Assembly: GCF_024807845.1 (NCBI RefSeq)
Contig: NZ_JANUEQ010000004.1
Coordinates: 62,001 to 126,000, forward strand
Reading direction: 5' to 3'
Length of the DNA stretch: 64,000 nt
From: Klebsiella sp. BIGb0407
GTDB taxonomy: Bacteria > Pseudomonadota > Gammaproteobacteria > Enterobacterales > Enterobacteriaceae
The notes under the pieces are model-generated. The model worked only from the letters and a program-made list of their open reading frames with translations, ran no database searches and was not told where the DNA came from. This document shows positions 42,283 to 52,204 of the stretch, piece after piece (the stretch's first letter is position 1; the number at the start of each line of letters is the position of its first letter). The translations under genes and the position numbers were made by a program.

Positions 42283-42669
42283 GTGATACAGATGGCTTGT
42301 GCAGTATTTATCGGTGGGGGTATTGGCAGCGTTGCTCGCTGGTTATTGAGTGCTAAATTTAACTCAACAAATTTGGCTATTCCCATGGGCACCTTGATTG
42401 CTAACCTGGTGGGCGCATTAATTATTGGTCTGGCATTTGCGCTTTTCACCCGTTTTAGTCATCTTGACCCGATATGGAAGATACTCATTACTACCGGATT
42501 TTGTGGCGGGCTGACAACCTTCTCCACTTTTTCATATGAAGTTGTCGTTTTAATGCAGGAAGGACGTCTGGCATGGGCGGGGGTAAATATCCTGCTAAAC
42601 CTTGCAGGTTCATTTCTTATGACGGCCTTTGCTTTCTGGCTGGTCAGTTCGGTGACGACGCATCAGTAA
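42283..42669 (+). CDS. crcB: Fluoride channel CrcB/Fluc
   Basis: Small four-helix inner-membrane fluoride exporter acting as a dual-topology dimer. [13 protein letters not shown] holds the conserved pore residues. 128 residues with a GTG start at 42283 behind GAAAGGA; ATG 42292 is an alternative. I see no fluoride riboswitch in the leader. Confidence 0.93.
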   Translation: MIQMACAVFIGGGIGSVARWLLSAKFNSTNLAIPMGTLIANLVGALIIGLAFALFTRFSHLDPIWKILITTGFCGGLTTFSTFSYEVVVLMQEGRLAWAGVNILLNLAGSFLMTAFAFWLVSSVTTHQ

Positions 42670-42693
42670 CTGGATAATCATTAAATTAGCGCG

Positions 42694-42720
42694 AAAAAAA
42701 ACCCGCCTTAGCGGGTTTTT
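42694..42720. terminator. Bidirectional terminator between crcB and cspE
   Basis: Stem ACCCGC / GCGGGT with A and T runs on the two sides, between convergent genes. Confidence 0.9.
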
Positions 42721-42739
42721 ATATTCTACTGGTAGTAGC

Positions 42740-42949
42740 TTAGATAGCCATTACGTTTGCAGCAGAAGGGCCTTTGGCACCGTTAGTGATTTCAAACTCA
42801 ACGCGCTGGCCTTCAGCCAGGGTTTTGAAACCATTGCTCTGGATTGCAGAGAAGTGTACGAATACGTCTTTGCTGCCATCTTCCGGAGTGATGAAGCCAA
42901 AACCTTTGGATTCATTGAACCACTTAACGTTACCTTTAATCTTAGACAT
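42740..42949 (-). CDS. cspE: Cold-shock-like protein CspE
   Basis: Nucleic-acid chaperone and transcription antiterminator. RNP1 is KGFGFI and RNP2 is VFVHF. The ATG at 42949 ([19 protein letters not shown]) gives 69 residues, as in E. coli CspE. It lies between crcB and pagP. Confidence 0.96.
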   Translation of the reverse strand: MSKIKGNVKWFNESKGFGFITPEDGSKDVFVHFSAIQSNGFKTLAEGQRVEFEITNGAKGPSAANVMAI

Positions 42950-43149
42950 CAAAATTACCTTTACATTAAAAAACGACACAAATGCTGTGTCCTGCTTAAG
43001 TACAACAATTGTAGTAGGCTTTGTCCAGCCAATAATTGCTAAAAAGTGATAAAAATCTCTAATTTTTTGTCACAGTCAGCATTAACCATTGTATTTAAAG
43101 GGTTATGGAAAATCCACTTATCTGTAGAGAAATCAAACCTCAATCACAT

Positions 43150-43725
43150 TTAGAACTGAAAACGCATCCAGGCAAAGTAGACATTACCGTTGTTGTAAGT
43201 TCCGGGGATATAGGTCATCTGGAAGATTGCCGGGCCATAGCCGACAGAAGCCAGGGGTAATACCAGTGGAACAGGGATATATTTCCAGTTGTCACGCGCA
43301 GTAAAGCCCGCCGTATACCCAAGTCCGAGATGGAAATTTTCGTCTGACAGTGGTCGCCAGGTTTTCTCCCAGCCATAGCCCCCGATAGGCTCCCATTTAT
43401 TAAATGAGTCTTTGAAAGCCATAAGATAAAGACCATGCCAGTTACCTTTATCATCCCAGCGAGACTGCCCGAACCCTGCACCCCATGGACGTTCATTGTA
43501 GCCGTCAGTTTTCTCTTTGCTGTAAGCAAAACGCGCATGCCAGGTAATAGCCGGCACGTAGAGATCATAGTGCTGTGGATTTTTCCAAGTCTCAGAGACT
43601 TCAGCGGAAAATTTATCCCAGACACCCGTAAACAAGCCCTTCTTTGCAGCCTGGCTTTCTGGGGTCACAATCATCAGCGATGACACTAAAGTCAGCGCTA
43701 AGGGAAGTCGATGCATATGTGTCAC
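43150..43725 (-). CDS. pagP: Lipid A palmitoyltransferase PagP
   Basis: Outer-membrane eight-stranded barrel enzyme that adds palmitate to lipid A and modulates TLR4 signalling and peptide resistance. After a signal peptide (cut near SQA-AKKG) the catalytic residues are seen as His in WHARFAYS and Asp-Ser in [10 protein letters not shown]. 191 residues (E. coli 186). The 43726-44358 gap upstream is AT-rich, with no convincing gene or clear PhoP box. Confidence 0.95.
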   Translation of the reverse strand: MTHMHRLPLALTLVSSLMIVTPESQAAKKGLFTGVWDKFSAEVSETWKNPQHYDLYVPAITWHARFAYSKEKTDGYNERPWGAGFGQSRWDDKGNWHGLYLMAFKDSFNKWEPIGGYGWEKTWRPLSDENFHLGLGYTAGFTARDNWKYIPVPLVLPLASVGYGPAIFQMTYIPGTYNNGNVYFAWMRFQF

Positions 43726-44358
43726 GTCGTTATTACCGTATAAATAGCAAACTTAATCTTGAGTAAATTATATCGTAATAAAAACCCACAGTGCAGCCTG
43801 ATATCAAAAAAACATCCTGAAAAGTAATGCTTTTATCTGTGAGAGGAGATCAAGCGGGTAGGATAATGATGGTTGTCAGAACCCTCATTTGCAGTGATTG
43901 CCGCATATTATATGCTGATAAGATAATTGCCCATCAAAAAACCTAACAAAATGATAAATAAAACATTTAATGCATTATGTTGCTAAATTTACGCCAATAC
44001 TGCCGCTAATTAACAGTGACAAGTAAAAAGATAAATAATCCTTATCACCCTCGCTGGCAGTTAACGCACTCATCAGTCGTAATCACTTATCAGAGTAATC
44101 CCGTCCCGGAAACGAAACACTTGGTAACAAAAAGAAAATAATGGCAACACAAAGCCATTCTTTACCTATACTCATAGTTGTTTTTATTTTTTAGCACGTT
44201 ATATCTTCGTACATAAAATATAATTGTACAAATAAATCAGTCATTAAAAAGAAAATAAATATCAAAAATGAATATTACCTAAATAAGTCTCTGAGTTACT
44301 GCCAGCAATTGATAATTTCATGCTTAAATAGCAGTACTATTTTTATGGATAAAGATAA

Positions 44359-45168
44359 ATGATAAACATTCGCGGACGTTATGCACTATTACTTATTCTT
44401 CTCTTTTTTATCAGCAAACCTGCGCAGGCTGAAGCACTTGAAGCCGGAAAATATTCAGATTTCAGCCATTATACGCTGGCCTTATCCTGGCGAACAGGCT
44501 TCTGCCACCAGCAGCATGACAGCTATAAAAAAGAATCGAAATACTGTAAAAATCAGAAAAAAACCGCCGATAAAGGTTCATATATCACGGTTCATGGACT
44601 ATGGCCAAGCTTGCCAGAATCGATTGCCGCCCGGGGAGTTGATGAAAAACGCTGGATACTCTATGGCTGTGCTACACGCCCACTGCCAGATATGCCAGAA
44701 GTTAATCCATCTAATAAATGCAATGCGCCTTTAACCGGGATATCACTTGAAGTTGCTTCCAGACTCGCTGACGTGATGCCTGCTGCTGGAGGGGATTCAT
44801 GTCTTGATAGATATGAATATGCCAAGCATGCCTCCTGTTTTGGTTTCAACCCAAACGATTATTTCGATACTATGGTGCGCTTAAGTAATGAGGTCAAACA
44901 ACAAAAGTTGGGACATTTTATCCAGCAACATTACGGAAAAATCGTCACCAGAGAGGAATTTAATCGTGCAGTAAAAGAAAGCTGGGGCGATAATGCCGTG
45001 CAAGCCATTAAATTAAACTGCCACGGTAATCCTGCTTATCTGACCGATATTCATATAGCACTGCGAGCAGATAAAATAAACCAGCCCTTACACAGCACTT
45101 CCTTTGCCCCTCAGAAGTTCCAGGGCAACTGCAGCAACAGTTTTCGTCTTGATGCTTCAGGTTATTGA
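44359..45168 (+). CDS. rna: Ribonuclease I (RNase T2 family)
   Basis: Periplasmic broad-specificity endoribonuclease. A signal peptide ends near AQA-EALEAG. The two catalytic boxes are TVHGLWPSLP and YEYAKHASCFG, each with an active-site His. 269 residues (E. coli 268), quite diverged. It is followed by rnk, as in E. coli. Confidence 0.94.
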   Translation: MINIRGRYALLLILLFFISKPAQAEALEAGKYSDFSHYTLALSWRTGFCHQQHDSYKKESKYCKNQKKTADKGSYITVHGLWPSLPESIAARGVDEKRWILYGCATRPLPDMPEVNPSNKCNAPLTGISLEVASRLADVMPAAGGDSCLDRYEYAKHASCFGFNPNDYFDTMVRLSNEVKQQKLGHFIQQHYGKIVTREEFNRAVKESWGDNAVQAIKLNCHGNPAYLTDIHIALRADKINQPLHSTSFAPQKFQGNCSNSFRLDASGY

Positions 45169-45285
45169 AGCATAATATCGCCTTAAACTGACGTTTTAAG
45201 TCATCTTTACGCAGTAACTGGGATAAATGTGACTTACCAGACTTCCAACTGTGCGCTAAGCTCAGTATCATCTTAACAGAGCTGA

Positions 45286-45316
45286 CCCTCATCGATTCCG
45301 GTGAGGGTTTTTCTTT
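45286..45316 (+). terminator. Rho-independent terminator between rna and rnk
   Basis: ACCCTCA pairs with TGAGGGT across a CCG-containing loop, followed by TTTTTCTTT. Confidence 0.85.
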
Positions 45317-45363
45317 ATAACGTTTTCATTAGATAAGTGAGCGTTTTTTACACGGGGAAAATT

Positions 45364-45774
45364 ATGTCCAGACCTGCCATCATTATTAACGAACTCGATG
45401 CCGAACGTCTCGATAGTCTGCTGGAAAAACCACAGTATGCTAAAACTCCAGTGGCAGAAATGCTGAATGCAGAATTGGATCGCGCTGAGATGTGCAGCCC
45501 GGGAGATATGCCTGCCAATGTGGTATCGATGAACAGTCGCGTAAAATTCCGCGATCTCACATCCCAAGAAGAGTTTGTGCGCACCCTGGTTTATCCGGCT
45601 AACCTCACCGACAGCGATAAGCAACTGTCCGTTATGGCTCCAGTAGGAGCAGCCTTACTGGGACTGCGAGTGGGTGACACGATTAACTGGGACTTGCCTA
45701 ATGGTAATAAAACCCATCTGGAAGTACTGGAACTGCAATACCAGCCGGAATCAGCTGGCGAATTTCATCGCTAA
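45364..45774 (+). CDS. rnk: Regulator of nucleoside diphosphate kinase Rnk
   Basis: GreA-like cytoplasmic protein that binds RNA polymerase. The ATG at 45364 ([20 protein letters not shown]) gives 136 residues, as in E. coli; an upstream ATG at 45337 would add nine. The C-terminal FKBP-like domain contains [18 protein letters not shown]. Confidence 0.94.
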   Translation: MSRPAIIINELDAERLDSLLEKPQYAKTPVAEMLNAELDRAEMCSPGDMPANVVSMNSRVKFRDLTSQEEFVRTLVYPANLTDSDKQLSVMAPVGAALLGLRVGDTINWDLPNGNKTHLEVLELQYQPESAGEFHR

Positions 45775-45880
45775 ATCCCGCCTCCCCTTCTGACCCGGAG
45801 GGGAAAGTGACACATCAGCGTGGATCTTTACTCTGAGAGAAAGGCGGATAGTCGTTAAACTATCCACCTGACGACTCTTG

Positions 45881-46093
45881 TCAAGCCTGAACAGTGATGC
45901 TCAGGCTGGCAAAAGTGACCGTCTGACCCGCAACAATTTTACAGCGTTTACGGGTTTCTACTACACCATCCACTTTTACCAGACCTTCAGCAATCATTGC
46001 CTTTGCCTGTGCACCGCTTTCACTCCAGCCTTCAAGCTTGAGTAAATCGCAGAGTTCTACGTGAGGGTGTTTACCTAACTCGAAGATAGCCAT
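45881..46093 (-). CDS. ybcJ: S4-like RNA-binding protein YbcJ
   Basis: 70-residue S4-fold protein (LLKLEGWSESGAQAKAMIAEGLVKV) likely to bind RNA; function not established. Its start overlaps the folD stop by one base, so it is translated in the folD operon. Confidence 0.92.
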   Translation of the reverse strand: MAIFELGKHPHVELCDLLKLEGWSESGAQAKAMIAEGLVKVDGVVETRKRCKIVAGQTVTFASLSITVQA

Positions 46094-46962
46094 CAGAGCT
46101 CTCCATCAACATCATGATATTCCTCGCATGCCTGCAAGGTATTTTCTATAAGCGTCGCAACCGTCATCGGCCCCACACCACCTGGAACTGGAGTAATAAA
46201 TGATGCTCTGGCTTCCGCTTCGGCATAATTAACATCACCAACTACTTTGCCATTTTCCAGACGGTTGATTCCGACGTCCATTACAATGGCGCCTTCTTTT
46301 ATCCACTCACCAGGAATAAAACCTGGTTTACCTACTGCAACAATCAACAGATCGGCGTTCTCAACATGATGACGCAGATTTTTGGTAAAGCGATGTGTGA
46401 CAGTCGTGGTACAACCCGCCAGCAGCAACTCCATACTCATCGGACGGCCGACTATATTCGAAGCGCCAATCACTACAGCGTTTAAACCACGGGTATCGAT
46501 ATTATAACGCTCAAGCAGAGTAACAATGCCGCGCGGAGTACAAGGGCGCAGGCGTGGTGCACGCTGACATAAACGACCTACGTTGTAAGGATGGAATCCA
46601 TCAACGTCTTTATCCGGATTAATACGTTCCAGAACCTTCACATTATCAATACCGGCAGGTAACGGCAGCTGCACCAGAATACCGTCAATTGCCTGATCCG
46701 CATTCAGGGTATCAATCAATGTCAGTAGTTCAGCTTCACTGGTCGTCGCAGGTAAGTCATATGAACGTGAAATAAAACCTACCTCTTCGCAGGCTTTACG
46801 TTTACTGGCGACATAAATCTGTGAAGCCGGATTCGCCCCCACTAAAATCACTGCCAGACCCGGAGCACGTTTCCCTGCCGCAACACGTACCTTTACCTTT
46901 TCGGCAACTTCGTGGCGTACTTGCTGCGCAATCGTTTTACCATCAATAATCTTCGCTACCAT
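46093..46962 (-). CDS. folD: Methylenetetrahydrofolate dehydrogenase/cyclohydrolase FolD
   Basis: Bifunctional cytoplasmic enzyme interconverting 5,10-methylene- and 10-formyl-tetrahydrofolate. The motifs are [14 protein letters not shown] with the catalytic Lys, [15 protein letters not shown] and [12 protein letters not shown]. 289 residues (E. coli 288). Confidence 0.96.
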   Translation of the reverse strand: MVAKIIDGKTIAQQVRHEVAEKVKVRVAAGKRAPGLAVILVGANPASQIYVASKRKACEEVGFISRSYDLPATTSEAELLTLIDTLNADQAIDGILVQLPLPAGIDNVKVLERINPDKDVDGFHPYNVGRLCQRAPRLRPCTPRGIVTLLERYNIDTRGLNAVVIGASNIVGRPMSMELLLAGCTTTVTHRFTKNLRHHVENADLLIVAVGKPGFIPGEWIKEGAIVMDVGINRLENGKVVGDVNYAEAEARASFITPVPGGVGPMTVATLIENTLQACEEYHDVDGEL

Positions 46963-47051
46963 CGAGAGAAAATTCCGTCTGTAATCTACAAGAAAGGGGG
47001 ATGCCCGCTATTTTGTCAGACTCGCGCGCTGCTGTCAGGTTCTGATCTGGA

Positions 47052-47078
47052 TTTATGCTCAATTGTTGCGCAGGTGAT
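47052..47078 (+). repeat. 27-bp direct repeat, copy 1 (folD side of fdn operon)
   Basis: TTTATGCTCAATTGTTGCGC followed by AGGTGAT. An identical 27-mer except for one base (C/T) is at 51951-51977, in the same orientation, upstream of argU. Confidence 0.85.
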
Positions 47079-47106
47079 GCGGCCACTGCTGAGAAGCGGC
47101 CGCATT
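47077..47106. terminator. Hairpin downstream of fdnI
   Basis: ATGCGGCC / GGCCGCAT with a 13-base loop lies directly after the fdnI stop. The T-rich tail is on the plus strand, so efficiency as a minus-strand terminator is uncertain. Confidence 0.5.
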
Positions 47107-47110
47107 ATTG

Positions 47111-47752
47111 TTATTTTTTAGTCTCTTCTTCAGTCGCCTCAACTTCACGATACCAGCGAGGATGGTGTTTCTTCGCCCAGCGCCGACTGACTTTACCCTC
47201 AATCATGCCTTTAATTGAGCCTTTCACCCAGAAGGCCATATAGATATGGATCAGAATGGCATGAATAATCACGATAGCCACCGTCGCGTGGATTAGAAGA
47301 CTCCAGCGAACAAAAGTAATCGAGAAGTAATCGGCAAAGTAAGGTCGCCAGATAATAATGCCGGTCACCAGCAAGACAAAAATCAGGCTCATGATGCTCC
47401 AGAACATCATTTTCTGGCCTGCGTTGTATTTGCCCACATCCGCGACTTTATGTTCATTGCCCTTAAGCACTTCGACAATCCCTTTAATCCAGGGAAGATC
47501 CTGTTTATCCGGAATATTGTAATGAACAAAACGCATAAACATAAACACCAGTAAGATGAAGATCAGCACCCCGAAGAAGGGATGGAGAATTCTTCCCATT
47601 TGTGGGGTACCAAATGTCTCGGTCAGCCATTGCAGCGTAGGGAAAAATAACGCGATACCGGAAAGCGCGACTAAAAAGAAACAGATAACCACAGTCCAGT
47701 GACAGGCACGGTCGATAAACTTGGTGCGCAGGATCATTTTGCTTTTACTCAT
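47111..47752 (-). CDS. fdnI: Formate dehydrogenase-N cytochrome b556 subunit (gamma)
   Basis: Membrane subunit passing electrons from the periplasmic FdnGH heads to menaquinone. Four membrane helices with heme-ligand histidines ([26 protein letters not shown] and [12 protein letters not shown]). The start at 47752 ([19 protein letters not shown]) matches E. coli FdnI more closely than FdoI. 213 residues. It overlaps fdnH by 8 bp. Confidence 0.94.
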   Translation of the reverse strand: MSKSKMILRTKFIDRACHWTVVICFFLVALSGIALFFPTLQWLTETFGTPQMGRILHPFFGVLIFILLVFMFMRFVHYNIPDKQDLPWIKGIVEVLKGNEHKVADVGKYNAGQKMMFWSIMSLIFVLLVTGIIIWRPYFADYFSITFVRWSLLIHATVAIVIIHAILIHIYMAFWVKGSIKGMIEGKVSRRWAKKHHPRWYREVEATEEETKK

Positions 47753-48632
47753 GGTCGTCCTCCTTTTCGTCATCATCCGTCTCTTTATTTGGCCCTACCC
47801 CCACATAGTGGAATATCAGTGCCGCAAAGGTGGCAATGAATCCAACGGCGGAAAGCGGTTTGAGAATGCCTTTCCACAAATCAACGGGTGTGGCGAGCTT
47901 CGGATCCGCGGGGAGATGATGATAAAGCTCTGGCTGGTCCGCATGATGGAGTACATACATCACATGCGTTCCACCGACGCCCTGCGGATTGTAAACACCG
48001 GCGTGGGTATAACCGCGTTTTTGAAGCTGTGCCACGCGACTTTCCGCTACATTCAGCATCTCTTTTTTAGTCCCAAACTGAATGGCACCGGTCGGGCAGG
48101 TTTTCACGCAGGCGGGTTCTTGGCCGACGCTGACCCGGTCAACACAGAGAGTGCATTTGTATACACGGTTATCGTCAGGATTCAGCCTCGGGATATTAAA
48201 CGGACAGCCCGCGATGCAATATCCGCAACCAATACACTGCTCAGACTGAAAATCGACAATCCCGTTAGCATATTGAATAATCGCGCCTGCTGACGGACAA
48301 GCCGCAAGGCAGCCGGGATCGGTACAATGCATACAGCCATCTTTGCGGATAAGCCACTCCAGCTTATCGTTTTGCGTCGTTTCGCTAAATCGCATCACCG
48401 TCCAGGATTTCGCGCTGAGATCCATAGGGTTGTCATAAACGCCATGACAGCCCCCCACTTCATCGCGGATATCGTTCCACTCGGAGCAAGCAACCTGACA
48501 GCCTTTGCAGCCAATGCAGGTGGTAACATCGATGAGTTTTGCCACTTCAGCACGGAAATCCCGTACCCGGGGCGGAGGCGTCATCCCATTCGTCGCTGAA
48601 CGCCTGATAATATCTTGTGATTGCATAGACAT
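47745..48632 (-). CDS. fdnH: Formate dehydrogenase-N iron-sulfur subunit (beta)
   Basis: Four-cluster ferredoxin subunit with cysteine sets [35 protein letters not shown] and CTLCVD/CVKTC, plus a C-terminal membrane helix (about 255-280) that anchors it to FdnI. It begins [12 protein letters not shown], like E. coli FdnH. 295 residues. Confidence 0.95.
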   Translation of the reverse strand: MSMQSQDIIRRSATNGMTPPPRVRDFRAEVAKLIDVTTCIGCKGCQVACSEWNDIRDEVGGCHGVYDNPMDLSAKSWTVMRFSETTQNDKLEWLIRKDGCMHCTDPGCLAACPSAGAIIQYANGIVDFQSEQCIGCGYCIAGCPFNIPRLNPDDNRVYKCTLCVDRVSVGQEPACVKTCPTGAIQFGTKKEMLNVAESRVAQLQKRGYTHAGVYNPQGVGGTHVMYVLHHADQPELYHHLPADPKLATPVDLWKGILKPLSAVGFIATFAALIFHYVGVGPNKETDDDEKEDDHE

Positions 48633-48644
48633 GAGTCCCCTCCT

Positions 48645-51600
48645 TTACGCTCGCTCAATGTTGACCAGAAACGCCTTGTACTCCGGCGTTTGTGAATTGG
48701 CATCACCCACTGATGGCGTCAGCGTATTAGCGAGGAAACCTTTACGTGTTGCCCCCTCAAAACCCCAGTGGCAAGGAATACCCACGGTTTCAATCCGCTT
48801 ACCGTCAATCGTCAGCGTTTGTAGTCGTTTCGTTACCACTGCCCGGGCTTTGATAAAGCCACGTTTTGACATCACTTTCACCGAATCACCCGCAGCAATA
48901 CCTTTACTGCTGGCCAGGGTTTCACTTATCTCAATGAACTGTTCTGGCTGAGCAATCGCGTTGAGAAGCGCGTGTTTTGTCCAGTGGCGGAATAACTCCG
49001 TAATAGAATAGGTAGTCGCCACATACGGGAAGGCCTCTGCTTTGCCCATATTCGCCATATCATCAGGGAAAATACGCGCCACAGGACTAGAAATAACGTT
49101 AGGATGCAGCGGGTTGTTGTCTATTGGCGACTCAATCGGTTCGTAGTGTTCCGGGAACGGCCCGTCATTCATTTTGTCGATGGAGAACAGACGAGCAACA
49201 CCTTCCGGATTCATAATGAAAGGCCCGACATGACTGCCCGGTGCCGCCTGACTGTAATCGGCCACATCCATCCCGGTCCATTTTTTCCCATCCCAGTGCA
49301 GTAACGCCCGTTTTGCATCCCAGGGTTTTCCGGCAGGATCGGCAGAAGCGCGGTTGTAGAGAATGCGGCGGTTAGCAGGCCATGACCACGACCATCCGGG
49401 CGTACAGCCAAGCCCATAAGGATCGCTGTTATCGTTATTGGCCATTTGGTTCCCCTGCTCGGTCCAGCTTCCACAGTAAACCCAGCAGAAACTACTGGTG
49501 GAACCATCATCGCGTAACTGCGCAAAACTACTCAGTTGTTGTCCTTTTTTAGCGATAAGCTGCCCATTAACGTCGTAAAGATCTTCGAGTGCCTGACCGT
49601 TGGCCTCACGGGCAATCTCTTCCGGATGCGGGTCATACGGGTCTTTGTAATTCCAGTTGATATTTAGCAGGGGTTGCGGATTCGCCCCACCTTCCTGCCG
49701 GTAAAGCTCTCGCAGGCGCATAAATAAGCGACCGAGAATTTTCCCGTCGTGTAAGGCTTCGCCAGGCGGTTCTGCCGCTGCCCAATGCCACTGCAACCAA
49801 CGCCCGGAGTTAGCAATTGAGCCGTTTTCCTCTGCAAAACACGAGGAAGGCAGACGGAAAATTTCAGTCTGAATATCCTCTGGTTTAACATCATTCATCT
49901 CACCGTGGTGCTGCCAGAAGTTCGAAGACTCGGTGACCAGCGGATCGATAACCACCATATATTTCAGTTTTGAAAGCGCACGGGACGATTTATTCTTATC
50001 CGGGAAGGCGGCCAGCGGGTTAAAACCCTGGACGATATAACCGTTAATCTTACCTTCCAGCATTAGCTGGGCCTGAGTCATCACGTCATAGAGACGATCC
50101 CATTTAGGTAGCCAGTTGTAGCCCCAGTTATTCTCTGCTGTCGCATTATCACCCCAGAAGCTTTTCATCATACTGACGAAAAACTTAGGCGTGTTTTGCC
50201 AGTAGTTAACTTCATCCACGCCCAGTGCAGGCGGGGTTATTTGAGAGATATAGGCCTGATAGTCGGTCTGTTTTTCTGAAGGCAGCGGCATATAGCCGGG
50301 CAGATTGGTTGATAGCAGGCCAAGATCGGTATAACCCTGAATATTTGAGTGCCCGCGTAAGGCATTTACGCCGCCGCCCATCATGCCGATATTCCCCAGC
50401 AGCAGCTGCAACATCGCGGCGGCACGAATAATCTGCGCTCCGGCGGTATGGTGCGTCCATCCCAGCGCGTAGAGGATAGTCGCAGTGCGATCCGGCACGC
50501 TGGTACTGGCGAGAATTTCACAAATTTGATTGAAATCGGCCAGCGACGTACCACACAGGCGATTCACCATTTCAGGCGTATAGCGTGCCACGTGGGTTTT
50601 CAGCAAATTCCAGACACAGCGCGGATGATTCAGGGTTTCATCACGTAAAGCATTCCCCTTTTCATCAACCTGATAGAACCAGCTGGACTTATCATACTGT
50701 CGTTTTTCTTCATCATAACCGCTGAATAGTCCGTCATTAAATTGGTAATCATCGCGGATAAGCAGGCTGGCGTTGGTGTAATGGCGCACATACTCATGCT
50801 GCACTTGGTTATGCTCTATCAGATAACGAATCACTCCAAGTAAAAACGCAGTATCCGAGCCTGCACGAATTGGCGCATACAGGTCAGCCACCGCGGCGCT
50901 GCGGTTAAAGCGAGGATCAACCACCACTACCGTGGCGTCATTTTTAGTCTGGGCTTCAATCACCCATTTAAAACCCACAGGATGCGCTTCCGCCGCGTTG
51001 CCGCCCATAATCAGCACCACGTTGGCATTCTTAATATCGACCCAGTTATTGGTCATCGCTCCACGACCAAAAGTCGGAGCAAGAGCGGCAACAGTGGGGC
51101 CATGACACAGTCGTGCCTGGCAGTCGATAGCGACCATGCCTAAGCCACGCGTAAACTTCCCGTCCAGAATACCGGTTTCATTACTGGCGGCTGAAGAACA
51201 CAGCATACCGGTAGTAGTCCAGCGGTTAACGGTCACACCCTGCGCATTTTTCTCAATGAAGTTGGCATCGCGATCGTCTTTCATAAGACGGGCGATACGG
51301 TTAATCGCCTCGTCCCAGCTGATGCGCACCCATTTATCCGACCCCGGCGCACGGTATTCAGGATATTGCAGGCGCGTCTCACTATTAATATAGTCTAGTA
51401 CCCCGGCACCTTTCGGACACAACGAGCCACGGCTGACGGGATGATCCGGGTCGCCCTCAATATGATAGATACTTTCTCTGACGTTTTTGGCCGTATCGCC
51501 AAGGCTGTACATCAGCATGCCACAGCCTACCGAGCAGTAAGTGCAGTTATTACGTGTCTCTTTTGCTTTTAAGAGTTTGTATTGACGGGTTTCCGCCTGA

Positions 51601-51695
51601 GCGGAAAAAGAGGTTAAAAATCCGAGAGATGCAACAGTTGTTCCTGCCATGCCTCCCGCGCAAACGCGAAAGAACTGTCTACGGCTAAACTCCAT
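48645..51695 (-). CDS. fdnG: Formate dehydrogenase-N catalytic subunit, cysteine form
   Basis: Periplasmic molybdenum bis-MGD enzyme oxidising formate. A Tat signal (SRRQFFRVCAGGMAGTT) is followed by the [4Fe-4S] motif CTYCSVGCGM. The residue that is selenocysteine in E. coli FdnG/FdoG (ARV-U-HGPT) is encoded by TGT here: Cys197 in ARLCHGPTVA, codon 51105-51107. The frame is therefore continuous for 1016 residues without UGA recoding. It is otherwise full length and ends FLVNIERA. It leads fdnGHI, 12 bp before fdnH. Confidence 0.96.
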   Translation of the reverse strand: MEFSRRQFFRVCAGGMAGTTVASLGFLTSFSAQAETRQYKLLKAKETRNNCTYCSVGCGMLMYSLGDTAKNVRESIYHIEGDPDHPVSRGSLCPKGAGVLDYINSETRLQYPEYRAPGSDKWVRISWDEAINRIARLMKDDRDANFIEKNAQGVTVNRWTTTGMLCSSAASNETGILDGKFTRGLGMVAIDCQARLCHGPTVAALAPTFGRGAMTNNWVDIKNANVVLIMGGNAAEAHPVGFKWVIEAQTKNDATVVVVDPRFNRSAAVADLYAPIRAGSDTAFLLGVIRYLIEHNQVQHEYVRHYTNASLLIRDDYQFNDGLFSGYDEEKRQYDKSSWFYQVDEKGNALRDETLNHPRCVWNLLKTHVARYTPEMVNRLCGTSLADFNQICEILASTSVPDRTATILYALGWTHHTAGAQIIRAAAMLQLLLGNIGMMGGGVNALRGHSNIQGYTDLGLLSTNLPGYMPLPSEKQTDYQAYISQITPPALGVDEVNYWQNTPKFFVSMMKSFWGDNATAENNWGYNWLPKWDRLYDVMTQAQLMLEGKINGYIVQGFNPLAAFPDKNKSSRALSKLKYMVVIDPLVTESSNFWQHHGEMNDVKPEDIQTEIFRLPSSCFAEENGSIANSGRWLQWHWAAAEPPGEALHDGKILGRLFMRLRELYRQEGGANPQPLLNINWNYKDPYDPHPEEIAREANGQALEDLYDVNGQLIAKKGQQLSSFAQLRDDGSTSSFCWVYCGSWTEQGNQMANNDNSDPYGLGCTPGWSWSWPANRRILYNRASADPAGKPWDAKRALLHWDGKKWTGMDVADYSQAAPGSHVGPFIMNPEGVARLFSIDKMNDGPFPEHYEPIESPIDNNPLHPNVISSPVARIFPDDMANMGKAEAFPYVATTYSITELFRHWTKHALLNAIAQPEQFIEISETLASSKGIAAGDSVKVMSKRGFIKARAVVTKRLQTLTIDGKRIETVGIPCHWGFEGATRKGFLANTLTPSVGDANSQTPEYKAFLVNIERA

Positions 51696-51730
51696 GTATT
51701 CTCCAGCTTAAACTTAAGACGTGAAAAAGG

Positions 51731-51780
51731 TGCACAGATTATAAGGTTAAGCAGGATGAGAGACCATTGATCCAATAGGG
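51731..51780 (-). promoter_or_regulatory. Probable fdnG promoter with an FNR half-site
   Basis: On the minus strand TATAAT is at 51743-51738, about 43 bp before the ATG. An FNR half-site (TTGAT on the plus strand, 51767-51771) falls where a full site would be centred near -41.5 from the inferred start of transcription. The second half-site is degenerate. No NarL site was identified. Confidence 0.4.
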
Positions 51781-51950
51781 GTATTAAGAGAGAACAATAG
51801 AGTAATACTGCGAACCAGAAGCTTGCCTGTTCCTGCGGCATGAATATCGCGGTTAAAACTTGCCCGTATTCAGATCAAATCCCCAGGATACAACCTGCCC
51901 TAACCTACAAAATAACTGATTCCGGACAGGTTACTTTCAAGTTCCACCTG

Positions 51951-51977
51951 TTTATGCTTAATTGTTGCGCAGGTGAT
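51951..51977 (+). repeat. 27-bp direct repeat, copy 2 (argU side of fdn operon)
   Basis: TTTATGCTTAATTGTTGCGC followed by AGGTGAT, one base different from copy 1 at 47052-47078. It ends 10 bp before the -35 box of argU. Confidence 0.85.
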
Positions 51978-51987
51978 TGAAAAGTAA

Positions 51988-52015
51988 TTGACTCCAGAGG
52001 CGTTGACCGTATAAT
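51988..52015 (+). promoter_or_regulatory. argU promoter
   Basis: TTGACT and TATAAT are 16 bp apart, followed by CCCCTCGC. The tRNA begins 51 bp downstream of the -10 box. Confidence 0.75.
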
Positions 52016-52066
52016 TCCCCTCGCACTAACAGGCCTCTGCCCTGTTAGCTGCCAGCATACCCCAAT

Positions 52067-52143
52067 GCGCCCTTAGCTCAGTTGGATAGAGCAACGGCCT
52101 TCTAAGCCGTAGGTCACAGGTTCGAGCCCTGTAGGGCGTACCA
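52067..52143 (+). tRNA. argU: tRNA-Arg (TCT)
   Basis: 77-nt cloverleaf with anticodon TCT at 52101-52103 and encoded CCA. Reads the rare AGA codon (and AGG weakly). argU is a common phage and island attachment gene in E. coli (DLP12 prophage). Here the accessory fimbrial island starts directly beyond its 3' end. Confidence 0.95.
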
Positions 52144-52204
52144 TTTAGAATAAATTACTTACGCTAACTTTAAACCCGTCTGATTTCCTCCTTGTGTCGT
52201 ATTT

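Noticed and set aside
43866-43946. Possible 26-residue ORF (MMVVRTLICSDCRILYADKI...) in the pagP-rna gap, with a GGAG-like sequence about 20 bp upstream
   Set aside because: Too short, no family match, spacing of the ribosome site is poor, and the region is AT-rich, so chance occurrence is likely.
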